Shown here piece by piece: positions 30,530-40,673 of a DNA stretch of 64,000 bases. The notes under the pieces are model-generated. The model was not told the DNA's origin, did no database searches, and worked only from the letters and a program-made list of their open reading frames with translations. The DNA lies in contig CM043970.1 in NCBI GenBank assembly GCA_014529385.2, positions 62,359,496 to 62,423,495 of the forward strand, read 5' to 3'. The DNA comes from Adiantum capillus-veneris (taxonomy: Eukaryota > Streptophyta > Polypodiopsida > Polypodiales > Pteridaceae). Made by a program: the position numbers and the translations under genes. The first letter of the stretch is position 1; the number at the start of each line of letters is the position of its first letter.

Positions 30530-31370
30530 AACGATGTTTCTTTTTCCCAAGTAGCATCATGGGATGGAAAATCTTTCCATTGAACTAAATGTTCCCTAAG
30601 TGTTCTATTCCTTAGGAATGTCCTATACCATCTAGTAATCTCTAAGAACCCTCTGATTTCATTGAAAGATGTCGGTTGGGGCTATTCTACAATATCCCTA
30701 ACCTTAGCAGGGTCTATAGAGATGCCTTCTTCTAGCACAATGAATCCCGAGTATTCGATCGTTTGGTGCAAAAGGTGCATTTACTCCATTTTGCATATTC
30801 ACGTAGAATTGGCAGTCTTTTCCTTAGTGTTCTTCATGTTCCTCTTCAAACTTGTAATATACAAAGATATCATCAAAGAATATCAACACAATCATCAAGA
30901 AACACACTAAAAATATCCTACATTAGTCGATTAAAAGTAGCACGTGCATTTTTGAATCCAAAAGACATCAAGGTAAACTCGAAATGCCCATAACGAGTAT
31001 TGAATGCAGTCTTTGGAATATCTAGTTTTCGAATCCAGATTTGATAATATCTAGACCTTAGGTTTACTTTTGTGAACATCTTTGCTTTGTGTAGACATCT
31101 AGCAATTTGTCGATTCGTGGAATAGGATACTTATTCTTGATTGTCAAAAGATTTAATCCTCGATAATCAATACATAAGCAAAGACTCCCATCCTTCTTCT
31201 TCTTAAATAACACTGGTGCTCCCCATGGGGAACTACTCGGTCTAATAAACCCTTGCTCAATTAGCTGACATAGATGCTCTTTTAGCTCTATAGCTTCTAG
31301 AAAAGAGATCTTGTAAGGCCTTTTTGAGACTGGTTCACTGCCTCGAAAAGTCTAAATCTCATGATCAATA
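30530..31370 (-). pseudogene. Gypsy F RT fragment joined to a chromodomain tail
   Basis: From 31300 the minus strand reads [14 protein letters not shown] and [17 protein letters not shown], then [13 protein letters not shown], the N-terminal RT blocks of chromoviruses. After frame changes come KNARATF and FEEEHEEH pieces down to about 30690. At 30605-30530 the translation is LREHLVQWKDFPSHDATWEK, a chromodomain. The catalytic YxDD motif is not readable. At least three frameshifts and several stops are present, and the RNase H and integrase segments are absent. Confidence 0.82.
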
Positions 31371-31373
31371 TCT

Positions 31374-31913
31374 CTAGGAGGAGGAAGGTTTGTATACATC
31401 TGAAAATTCCCGCAGTCGTAAAGGATCTGCATTATCCTTTGGTTCATCTACCTTATTTATCTTGACGACATAAACTTGCTGCCCAGCTTTAGCTCCCTTT
31501 ATTAACCTGCTAGCCTTTACTAATTTATCCTTTGAGGCATTGTTCTGTCCTTGAACTAAGATATCCTGGGTTTGCTTATTTTTGTACGTCAAGGTTCCAT
31601 TTTCACAATGGATACTTGCAGAGTTTGGGGTAAGCCAATTTATTCCTAATATCCCATCATACATTCATATGGTTAAGGTTCTAAAGAATGCAGAATTAGG
31701 ATTTCGCCCCAATTCAAAGTTGAAGTTCCCTATTGCATAGCGAGATAGAACTTCTTTCCCATTTGCTAGCTCAACCACTAAAGATTTACTCATGATCTGA
31801 TTCAAGCCCAATTTTCTCAAACATCTAGGGGATAGGAAAGAATGAGTTCTACCATAATCAATAAGAAGTTGAAACTCGATACCTTGATTAGTTGTGGGAG
31901 TTTGAATCACCAC
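31374..31913 (-). pseudogene. Gypsy F protease and linker to RT
   Basis: The aspartic protease block reads FQLLIDYGRTHSFLSP near 31855, where DSG would be expected; Ser has become Tyr, which should abolish activity. It is followed by ANGKEVLSR and, after a stop, MYDGILGINWLTPNSA, the usual C-terminal protease flap and ILGMDWL-type motif. An acidic linker then leads toward RT. Confidence 0.85.
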
Positions 31914-32727
31914 GTTGTACTGCTGAACGAGCCCTTAGATTATCAATAGCTACGTGCAATGTAGCCCTCTCATAGGATTCATTTTCTAGGGTTGGTTCTT
32001 TAGTAGCCCAGGCATGTGCAACCCGCCCTCTTCCCCTTCCTCGGGCTCCTACTACTCTTCCACGGCATTGGCCTTGGGCTCGTCTCCCATTTTGCACGCC
32101 TTGGGGATTCCACTTAGCTTGCTCGGTATTAGGGGCATTGCCAATTGCTGCTACCTGCCTTGCAAATCTGGGACATTGGCTACAATAATGGTCGAGCTCG
32201 TTGCATTCAAAGCACCTTACATTTTCTAGAGACCGATTCACAACATTTGCTACCTGGCCTACATCATAGGAGGTTGTCTAAAGAAAGGTCAATGGTTGTT
32301 CTGTCTACTCCTAGTATTCATAGTGGTGCTCATACGCCTTCGATTATTCTTAAACCTTGATTGTTACCTTACAAGTGGCTTGGCATGGATCAAAGCATCA
32401 TTTAGAGATGTAGGCCTCATCGCTTCAAGTCTAGTGTCTAATGGTGCATTCAGCCCTTGACAAAAGCGAGTTATCTGCTCTTCGATAGTTAACCTTGGTG
32501 CATATCTCGTCAATGTCACAAACTTGGAGAAATACTCCTCCAAGGCTGAAGTTTGCTAACCAAGATCAAAGAATCATGTGGGAAGGAGGAAGGTATCTTT
32601 TAATGACTACCTTCTTCACATCTTCCCAATCTTGTGAATTCTTGTGGACTCTAGCATCCTTACAATGTTGCTTCCACCATAATTTTGCATCATCAACTAA
32701 CTTAAACATTCCCAACATGGCTCGGGG
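31888..32727 (-). pseudogene. Gypsy F gag, C-terminal half
   Basis: Minus-strand translation gives a gag core (DDAKLWWKQHCKDARVHKNS near 32690-32630, WEDVKKVVIKRYLPP, LEEYFSKFVTLTRYAP in another stretch, EEQITRFCQGL) and a complete CCHC zinc knuckle CFECNELDHYCSQC (about 32218-32177), followed by an RGRGRG-rich basic tail. It has several in-frame stops upstream of the knuckle. Confidence 0.85.
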
Positions 32728-32854
32728 TGATGGCTTGGGGCTATGGTGGCACATCGTGAGCTCCATGTCGTGGAGACCCAGGGGAGGGAATCTGAAGAGA
32801 TTCTCGTTAATGACTTATGACTATATTAGTTAGAACAATGAAATGAAATGAATC

Positions 32855-32887
<33 letters not shown>

Positions 32888-32925
32888 CCACTGCCAAAGC
32901 TGTCAGATGTAGAGTATGGGGGGGG

Positions 32926-33035
<110 letters not shown>

Positions 33036-33036
33036 A

Positions 33037-33360
33037 TCAAAAGAGGGCAACACATTTGGGAGCAGCCAAGGTGAGCCAAATTTTGAGCTTGATACAAAGA
33101 GAAGACAATAGAGAGAGCATCCTAAGGGACATGGATGAACTGGGGTTACAGGCGAAGCTCCAATGGAGGAGGTGGTCGGGCTCTTGATTGTCACGAAGGT
33201 TGGGGATGGGGGAGAGCTTCTTGAAGGTGGTCACATAGTCCGTAAGAGAGAAGCATAGGAGGGTGGTATTAAGGACGATGTAGAAGTAGTGATGATAGAG
33301 TTGATCCATTTTTAGAAGCTTCTCAGCTGTGAAGGAGGAGGTTGTAGCTGTGGAGGTCAT
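33037..33360 (-). pseudogene. Conserved open frame in the duplicated segment, unrecognised
   Basis: A 107-codon frame starts MTSTATTSSFTAEKLLKMDQ and continues LYHHYFYIVLNTTLLCFSL. Copy 1 has the same start and first 46 or so codons on the minus strand (22701-22534; the frame there is open from 22773) but then diverges because about 360 bp are missing. Codon-level similarity between the copies is high with mostly single-residue changes. I do not recognise the protein. It may be an exon fragment of a host gene captured in the repeat, or simply duplicated noncoding sequence that stays open by chance. Confidence 0.35.
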
Positions 33361-33402
33361 GGTGCGAGTGGGCCGCGAGACAGAGAGATATCTCAGCTCT
33401 AC

Positions 33403-33437
<35 letters not shown>

Positions 33438-33464
33438 CACCTATCGCGCCTCTACCCTTTCATT

Positions 33465-33855
33465 GGAATTCATCAAATTACCCCTCTACTTTATGGAAAT
33501 TCCCAAAATACCCCTCAAATTTCAAAAAATTCTTAAAACATTCCCAATATTTTGTCCTAAAGTCCCAAATTGCCCTTCAAATTTTCCAAAATTCCCAAAA
33601 TACCCTTGGTCGTGAGATTAAATTTCTCTAAGGATAAAAAATTTGTAGCTTTTCATAAGAAGAGTAATTGTCTATCAACAGAAGATACTAAAAATAGAAT
33701 TTGAGCTAGTTATGTAGGCTTTGGAGATGAATCCCTCCCTGAAAAGGAAATTATGTCTGAAAAAGGAATAAAGGTTAGAGGGGAATTTTGAAATTTGAGG
33801 GGTATTTTGGGAATTTCCACAGAATAGAGGGGTATTTTGGTAATTTTCCCTACTT
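33465..33855. mobile_element. MITE-like foldback, copy 2
   Basis: Same inverted ends as 22785-23240: left AATTACCCCTCTACTTTATG, and the right end in reverse reads AAAATTACCAAAATACCCCT. It arose with the segmental duplication rather than by separate insertion, because both flanks match copy 1. Confidence 0.55.
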
Positions 33856-34132
33856 TTTCTTAATCAAGAAGTTGAACTTACACCATTTTCAAAAATAATG
33901 GACAATGTTTTCCTTTTTTTTAATGCGCTAAACCAACATTTTTTAGTTGTGAAGAAACACTTTTGAATTCCTCAGAGGGGACCTATTAACAATTTTCCCA
34001 AACATTAGAGTCAATCTATATCTATATTCATACGATATATAGAGCGGGAAGGAATTTTGACCCCTCCCTTGGCCACGTTGTGTATCTCTCCTTGCTCCGA
34101 TGAGTGAGCTTACAGCTCGGTGCCTTAGTCCA

Positions 34133-34191
<59 letters not shown>

Positions 34192-34814
34192 CCCTGTGTA
34201 AGTAAGCCACACTTGCTTGGTGTTGAAAAAGTTAATAGCAGCTCCTTAAGATCTTCTTCTTCTTCTTTTTATCACTGTCCTATAGCTGCATTCGACCACC
34301 CACCATGCACGCGCATGCATAGGGCCCCTCCTTGGCATCATTTCCCACACCTCCTACTGCTCTGCCTTTTCCGTCTACTTATGGAGGTGCGGCTGGACTA
34401 GACCTCAAAGTGTATTGTCCTTTTGAAAAGAACAATTTCGTGATAAGCTTCTTGTCTAGTACGTCATCTCCTGGATTGCACATCTGTATACTACTCTGGT
34501 CAAGGTGATGTACATGGGCATTCTTCGACACTTTTTGATATTGATGGATCAGATTGATTGGGTGTAGACTCCATGGAATGGGAAATAAATGCATTGTCTA
34601 TCGATGACCAACAAGCCGAAGACAAGCAAGATCACCTCAATGCATGATGACCAACAAGAGGCACGCTCCATATATTGTAGTGTAGGAGCCCAAAATTATA
34701 AGGGGAGGTGCCAAGTTGAGCACAATGGCCATCAAAACATGAAAGGGGAGACCCTTTCAATGTCATAAGGTATCCTCTGTCTCACACTCTCTCTTATTTC
34801 TCCCCTCGAAGACC

Positions 34815-35078
34815 CTAAGCAATCACCTACACTTGCACCTTGAAGGCATTTGGAATTACAAAAGATACGGCTATGGGCAAAAGAATTCACAATGATATGG
34901 TTAGACAGAGGTTACTGAAAGAAAACGGCTTGCTTCACATTGCCTTGGTCGACATGTTAGTCAGGGGGTTGATGAAAGAAAACATTGTGCTTGGCTCTAC
35001 CTTGCTGGACATGTATGCCAGATGTGGTGCAGTCCATCAAGCACAAAAAGTGCTTGAGGAGATTCTTGCCTCCGATGC

Positions 35079-35079
<1 letters not shown>
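34815..35079 (+). pseudogene. PPR fragment in duplication copy 2
   Basis: Translation from 34840 reads KAFGITKDTAMGKRIHNDMV, RLLKENGLLHIALVDMLVRG, then LMKENIVLGSTLLDMYARCG and AVHQAQKVLEEI, two and a half PPR-type helices. The LLKEN...LVDM and LMKEN...LLDM stretches are an internal duplication of about 57 bp shared with copy 1. The frame is open here but runs into (GA)n at 35080 and then into the LINE. PPR proteins bind organellar transcripts; this piece cannot function. Confidence 0.75.

Positions 35080-35140
<61 letters not shown>
35080..35140 (+). repeat. (GA)n microsatellite at the PPR/LINE junction
   Basis: About 30 GA units between the PPR fragment and the 3' end of the LINE. Copy 1 has an equivalent tract (30021-30118) with no LINE. 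Confidence 0.97.
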
Positions 35141-35144
<4 letters not shown>

Positions 35145-36135
35145 ATTATCGTCCTCAGAGGTCAAATATGACCTATGGAACCAAAGTTACATGTGATGTA
35201 GTATGTGTATGGATGATGAGTGACTCTCAATGCTCCAAAATTGTGGTGATGAGAGTCACAATGGAGAGCCCACACTTTGGATGGGAGAGGAGAGTGTGTA
35301 GGTCTAAGTCATGGCTAAAAATGTGAGAGAAGCAATTTCAGATGTGACCAAAAGCTAAGCACTCTAGTAGTGTGTGGTACTCAGACTCTCAAACTTGCTG
35401 TGAGCATAATGTGCACAATCGATTTGACTCTTCTTCATTGCCCCAACGCCCTGTCTCGCATTGAATTAAATGGGAGCTAAGACGAAAAGCTACAATAGTG
35501 CATATTGCCAACAAGGGGATAGGATCAAGCATGTAAGTGTGAGTACGGTTTCCTCTTTCAGTGAAGAACATGGTTCTGTAGTTGGGGGCAATATAGGTGG
35601 TGTATTGTATGAAGCATGACCTGCCAGATTTTCTCCCAAGCCATAATACATTGGCATTGTAGAAAAACTTCATTCACTTCAGAGTCAATTGAAGCATCGT
35701 GTAGCAAGTGTAATGCATCCCATCTCCCAAACCACTTCTTTATGTCTTGCATCCATCCTATGCTGAAGATCTTGCTTTTATGCATCTTTTGAACTTTTTT
35801 TCTTGCTTCCCATGCAATTGTAGGAAGTTGATGTGAGGGGTTTTGACGCATCTTTATCATGTACTCCACAACCCTTTCCATACTCATAACCTCAATTGGA
35901 AGAGATCCCGACTCAAGAAGTAGGAGCATATATGGTGTTTGTGTCTTAACTTGGAGAAAGTTTGTAAGAAAATGCTTTTGATCATTCTCAAACTCTTTCC
36001 AAGTAGACTTTGAGATGCCCTTGCCCCACACTTCAACTCCATAAAGAAGAACCGGTGTCACAAATGCATCAAAAAGGTACTTCTTGAGAATCCAACACTT
36101 GATGTTGCCCGCACTACACATGTTGTCAAATGCAT
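35140..36135 (-). pseudogene. LINE ORF2, C-terminal part
   Basis: From 36121 a 187-codon frame reads CSAGNIKCWILKKYLFDAFV, VLLYGVEVWG, then ESGSLPIEVMSMERVVEYM and DIKKWFGRWDALHLLHDASI, the region after the RT palm in this LINE group. A frame change near 35560-35670 leads to IAPNYRTMFFTERGN and CETGRWG...LCTLC, and after a stop ESEYHTLLEC, which together form a CX2C...HX4C cysteine motif typical of ORF2 C-termini. Coding similarity fades by about 35160. Confidence 0.88.
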
Positions 36136-36266
36136 TGAGAGCGGATTTTTGAGATGGGGCTTAACTCAAGGCTCCCACCAGACAACCACTCCGTGACACC
36201 CTACACACGCATATTTCTTAGGGGCACCACCCTCTTTTATGGAGAAAGAAGGAAACCAAAACAAAC

Positions 36267-36303
<37 letters not shown>

Positions 36304-38130
36304 CTTCCTTATGTGCTTCAACACGAAATGCCCTTCAACCATTCAACACACACTCCTTAAGCAATCCCTTTGAAAACTGCACAAACTCACATGCAAAGAG
36401 TGACCTTCACCATATTCGTGCTCATATACTTCTAAGAAAAAGGAAGCACACAACCTCTTAGCAAAGCTCAACACTATAATGCACAAATACTTGACAACTC
36501 CTTTCCTTTCCCAAAAGAATAGACTACTTACACACATAAGACGGCATGCATATAGAGCTCTTCTCTATCTATGCAGCCCCAAGACTTACTTACACACAAC
36601 ATAAGGAGAGAAGCCAAGCAAATAGACACCATGGTGCAAAACAAATTTCTCAACAAACAAGCAACCCAATGAGCACAAAATATGAGAAGCTGCCAAGATA
36701 TGCTTACCAATTTTACATGCGTTTAGAGCAAAAGTGTGACGATGACACCCCAATTGCAACAATTTGTTGATCAAACCATGAGATAGATCATTGAACTTGA
36801 TATCCTTGCTCTCATATAGAAGCTACAATCCTTATTTAGGGATGAGTATGGTAAGAGAAATGTTTGCAAGAGAATGGTAGCAATAGCATATTGATGCTCT
36901 CTCTATGGCACCGCTTATGATAGCGAGCTTAGGAAATGGATAGGGAGACAAAAGGAGAGAGAGATTAGGGCTTCCCTAACTTTAGAGGATCTTATTTGCA
37001 GCAATGGAGTAGGTGTGTGTATTTTTGTGCTTGCCAAAGGGCCTTTTTATAGCTGTACAAGACCTTGGGTTAGGTTAAACTTCATTAGGGTAGGTAATTA
37101 ACCATAGTTAGGTTCCCTTTTGACCATTCCTTCAATTATGAAAATAAGGGACTTATTTTTCATTAAAAATGGCTTTTTAAGTCGTGGAGGCTCCATAAGG
37201 GTTGATAATGTATGTGGGCCCCACCATGATGTCCCTCCAGTGGCTCCTACAGAGTGTCCCCATCCTGTTTGTTGTGTCTCTGGAAGCATCTTGAGCCGAC
37301 CCCTTCACATGCAAGTGGTTTTTAACTCCCCATTGGTATTTTAGAATGTTGAAGAAGTCAAGAAAACTTTTCACCTTTGTGGTTTACCTGATTGTATCTT
37401 TGACCTGCAGTAACAGTGTCCACAGCACCTTGTTTTCACCATAACTTTCAACCTGTAACTCAGAATCGGGTGCTGTAAAAGGAAAAGTTGACCTTCTCAA
37501 AGTGTTTAAGATGATTTTGGAGTGTTTATCAAGTATATCCATGAGCTAAGAAGTTCAAGATGTATCCAAAACACCTTTTGAACCAAGTCTCCTTGTAGGG
37601 GACCCTTTAGCATGCATCCAAGGTGTAGCATGCTTTTTCAAAAGAGAATCCACCTTAAACAAATGAGGTAGGCTCTAATAAAGTTTGATTTATTGGGGAT
37701 ATACATTATATTTAAGATTTGTTGACCAACACAAGTAAATGATCCAAGAGTTGGGTCACATAGTGGTGGGGAAGGGAAGGCATACAAGGTTAACCCTACC
37801 CTTGAGAGAAGATGGGTAAGATAAGTGTCGATAAATTATTTATTTACAAATTATGGTATGTAGATAGATATTTAACTTAGTAAAGGTAATTAGTTAAAAG
37901 AATATACAGTAAAAAAATTAGGAGAGTAGAATTAAGTTTACTGTTTACATTTAGCATGAAGAGGGAAATATGATGTAAATGCATAAAGATCTAAGAAGGG
38001 AAAGGTGTTTGTATGAAAAAAGGCTATTACGGAAAGAGAAAATGAACACTAGATTAAAAGTTTGATAAAAAATATATACATTTGAGTAGAAATGTAGTGC
38101 AAATGCAAGGTTACCGTTTAACGCTACTCA
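36136..38130 (-). repeat. 3' LTR of Gypsy C (1995 bp)
   Basis: Minus strand starts TGAGTAGCGTTAAACGG and ends CCGCTCTCA. TATA box GCTATAAAAAGG (minus) near 37052-37041. A (CA)n run lies at 36271-36297. Open frames inside (for example 36154-36360, 36546-36770, 37098-37289) recur in the other LTR and are not genes. Confidence 0.95.
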
Positions 38131-38150
38131 TATTAGCCCTCCCCCTTCAT
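38131..38150 (-). promoter_or_regulatory. Polypurine tract of Gypsy C
   Basis: Minus strand reads GATGAAGGGGGAGGGCTAAT before TATGAG/TGAGTAGC. It matches the Gypsy B tract. Confidence 0.88.
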
Positions 38151-38282
38151 CTAGGATCATTCATGCTCCCAGATGAAACAAAAGAGTTTTTTCCTTTTTT
38201 TTTCTTTCTTCTTTTTTTTTTCCCAAAAAAAAGAAGGAGTGATATGCACTCTTTTACTCCATTAGACCTGCTTTTCATTACC

Positions 38283-38873
38283 TCAATCCCATAAATCGGA
38301 GATGGGAGGGTTGCCTTGGGTATGTTCAGATGCCAAGGCTGGTTCTTCTTTGCACATCAAAGCTTTAAAAATAGGTGGAGCATTTGCCAAGCCGAAGGGA
38401 GCCATGCCAATTTGGAGTTTAGACGATGTAGGTAGATGACTTCCTATCAACGGGTTGATACGTTGAAAGTAGGGCTTTAATCTCCATCCATTGACTCTGG
38501 TCTTGTGGAGTTTTCCGGATAAATCTGCTAATCTGTAACTACCATTCCCAAACTTTGTTTTTATCATGAAAGGTCCCTCCCATCTTTGCAAAAACTTTTT
38601 GTCAAGTCGAGTATCAAGTTGGTTATCAAAGCAAAGAACCAGCATACCTTCCTTCAATCCTTTCCCCTTGAGCTTCTTGTTGATTTTGTCCCTTTGGCTT
38701 GTGGCTTGGGCAATGTAATAGTTGATGGACTCTTCTCTATCAAGCTCAAGTCGTTGAAGATCTAAAATTATTTCCTGCAAAGCTTCTTTTGGCCTCTTTG
38801 CTCCCCGTGAGAGAATGCGTAGGCTTGCAAGCTCCACCTCAATAGGAAGAAGTGCCTCCTGTCCATATACCAA
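38283..38873 (-). pseudogene. Gypsy C integrase C-terminal domain with an RT-like tail
   Basis: The 196-codon frame reads MVYGQEALLPIEVELASLRI, then a helical stretch, LQRWEGPFMIKTKFGNGSYR and LHKTRVNGWRLKPYF, the integrase C-terminal fold of Gypsy elements. After this it continues about 50 residues containing APFGLANAPPIFKALM (near 38405-38345), which looks like the PFGLxNAPxxF motif of an RT palm, then stops at 38283. In the true RT of this element the motif is PFGLTNAPSTF (near 41095). The extra tail may be a captured RT scrap. It is joined in frame to the integrase core, from which it is separated by one TAG (38903-38901). Confidence 0.85.
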
Positions 38874-38900
38874 ATGAAAAGGAGTGAATTGAGTGGATAC

Positions 38901-39536
38901 CTAGAAAGATGTTCTGTATGCCCATAGAGATGCAGTCAAATGACGATCCCAGTCGTTTGGTAGATCTGAAACCTGCTTAGAAATGATCTTACATATCATT
39001 CCATTCACCTTTTCAACCAACCCATTGCACTGAGGGTAGTAAGGTGTAGAATGCAAATGTTTGACTTTTAACTTTGCCAAAAGATTATCTAGGAGCTCTG
39101 ATCTAAACCCTGGACCACGATCTGACAAAATCTCTAATGGTGTGCCGAATCTACTGCATATGTGATCAAAGATAAATTTTGATACCTCCTCGGCTGTAAT
39201 TCGTGTTGTACTTGCTGCCTCCGCCCATCGTGTCATGTAATCTACTCCCACAATGATGAAGACCTTCCCAGTAGATGTGCGAGGTAAGGGGCCTATTGCA
39301 TCCACACCCCACTTCTCAAAAGGACCATACGAAATTATTGGAACTCGAGGCTCGTAAGTGAGTCGTCGATCTCCAACAATCCGACAACCTTTGCATGACT
39401 TACACCAATGCTGGACATCACGATGCAGACTTGGCCAAACAAACCCTGCTTGCAAAATCTTCCTGTTTGTAATATCATGAGAAAAATGACCCCCACAGAC
39501 ATCATCATGGCATGAAAAGAGGATTCTCTCTATTTC
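38901..39536 (-). pseudogene. Gypsy C integrase zinc finger and catalytic core
   Basis: After the stop at 39537 the frame continues SCHDDVCGGHFSHDITNRKI and WCKSCKGCRI, an HHCC finger, then the catalytic core: Asp in VGVDYMTRW (near 39240), Asp in LSDRGPGF (near 39117) and Glu in NGLVEKVNG (near 39009). All three are present with a normal spacing. A TAG (38903-38901) separates it from the C-terminal domain. Integrase inserts the cDNA and would have produced 4-bp target duplications such as GCAT. Confidence 0.93.
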
Positions 39537-40610
39537 TTAAACAGAGGGCACCCTTCTTAGCACCAAATCTTTCCCTTTATGATACAGATCATATCCTATG
39601 AGTTGGTAAGGAGTTGCCTTTTTTACCACCCTATGCCTTTGCACTTTATCCAAGTGTTTAGGGCACTCACCAGTTTGGAGGAAAAATATGATGTCCTTCA
39701 ATTCCTCTTGGCCTTGGTACTTTGGTTCGTAGAGCTTCACACCTCCCACCACGATCTGAAGTTTCTCATTGGCGAGATAATCTGCTTCCTTGTTGAGAGT
39801 TCTCACAACATGCTGTACCTGTGTAGATTCAAAGTTATTTATCAAAGCCTTTACCTGTCTAAGACACTCCACTAGAGTAGGGTTCTTGCACTTCCATATC
39901 CCTTGGATTTGCCTAATAACTAGTAAGGAATCACCTCTTATTATAAGTCTTTCGATGCCAAGTTTTTTGCATTCTTCAAGCCCCAACTTTAAGGTGACAT
40001 ACTCAGCCTCATTATTAGAATGAACATTTTCCAAGGTGATACCTTTCTTAACAAGAACTTCCCTTTGTGGACATAAAATAAGAACCCCCCCTGTTGCCTG
40101 ATCGTGTTGTCGTCGGTAAGCTCCATCAAAGCACAAAATGTGTGCGTTGTCCATCTCCTCCTCATTATTTTGTGGTGTAGCTTTGTCTCCTACCTTTGGT
40201 GACTCTTTCCTTTCTCTCACTTTGTATGTGAGAATGTCTGCAAGACCTGCCCTTGTGCTATCTTCCACAAGAAAAGTGTATTCGAACTCTTGAAGTTCTA
40301 GAACCCATTTGGCTATCCTAGATGAGAGGCTCATGTGTTGCACAACATATGGTAAATTGTTTTCCATGGTGAGAATGACAAATGGTGCAGGTAAGAGATA
40401 TGATCGGAACTTTCTTACCGCAAACATAATTGTGAATACCACCTTCTCCATATCGGTGTAGCCCTTCTCTGCGACGGTCATGACTTTGCTTGCAAAGTAT
40501 ACTGGCCTCATGTAGCATGTTTTTGGGTCTTTTTGCATGAGAACTACACCGATGGCCTCCATTCCTACACTTGGCATGATGTAATATGTATCCTTTGGAT
40601 TTGGTGGCAT
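39537..40610 (-). pseudogene. Gypsy C RNase H (degenerate) followed by a second, archaeal-type RNase H
   Basis: The first domain (about 40600-40200) aligns with Gypsy RNase H (RPVYFASKVMTVAEKGYTDM, FAVRKFRSYLLP, RIAKWVLELQEFEY), but the two expected catalytic Asp sites read PSVGMEAIG and ILTMENNL, so both are lost. The second domain (about 40150-39740) is a separate RNase H with Asp in CFDGAYR, Glu in NNEAEYV, Asp in IRGDSLLV and Asp in KEADYLANE all present. This RT-RNaseH-aRNaseH-integrase order is the hallmark of the Tat clade. The frame is the same as RT, with a TAG between (40676-40674), and ends at a TAA (39539-39537). Confidence 0.9.
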
Positions 40611-40673
40611 TATTGTTGGAAGAGAGTTGAGAATACCCTTTACTTCAGTAAAGCATAATTCGTGTTCCTCTCT

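Larger units (their letters stand above)
30335..32727 (-). mobile_element. Chromovirus-type Gypsy element F, 5' and central parts deleted
   Basis: On the minus strand: gag with zinc knuckle (32727-31888), protease (31913-31374), RT (31370-30660), then directly a chromodomain tail (30605-30530) and 3' sequence down to about 30335. RNase H and integrase are missing between RT and chromodomain. The gag N-terminus is cut where duplication copy 2 starts (32728). No LTRs are visible. The 3' part (30600-30335) is also present at 50360-50086. Confidence 0.85.

Noticed and set aside
36154-37374. Several open frames of 60-75 codons (for example 36546-36770, 37120-37344)
   Set aside because: They lie in the 3' LTR of Gypsy C and recur in the 5' LTR (44229-45453); similarity reflects the LTR pair, not coding constraint.
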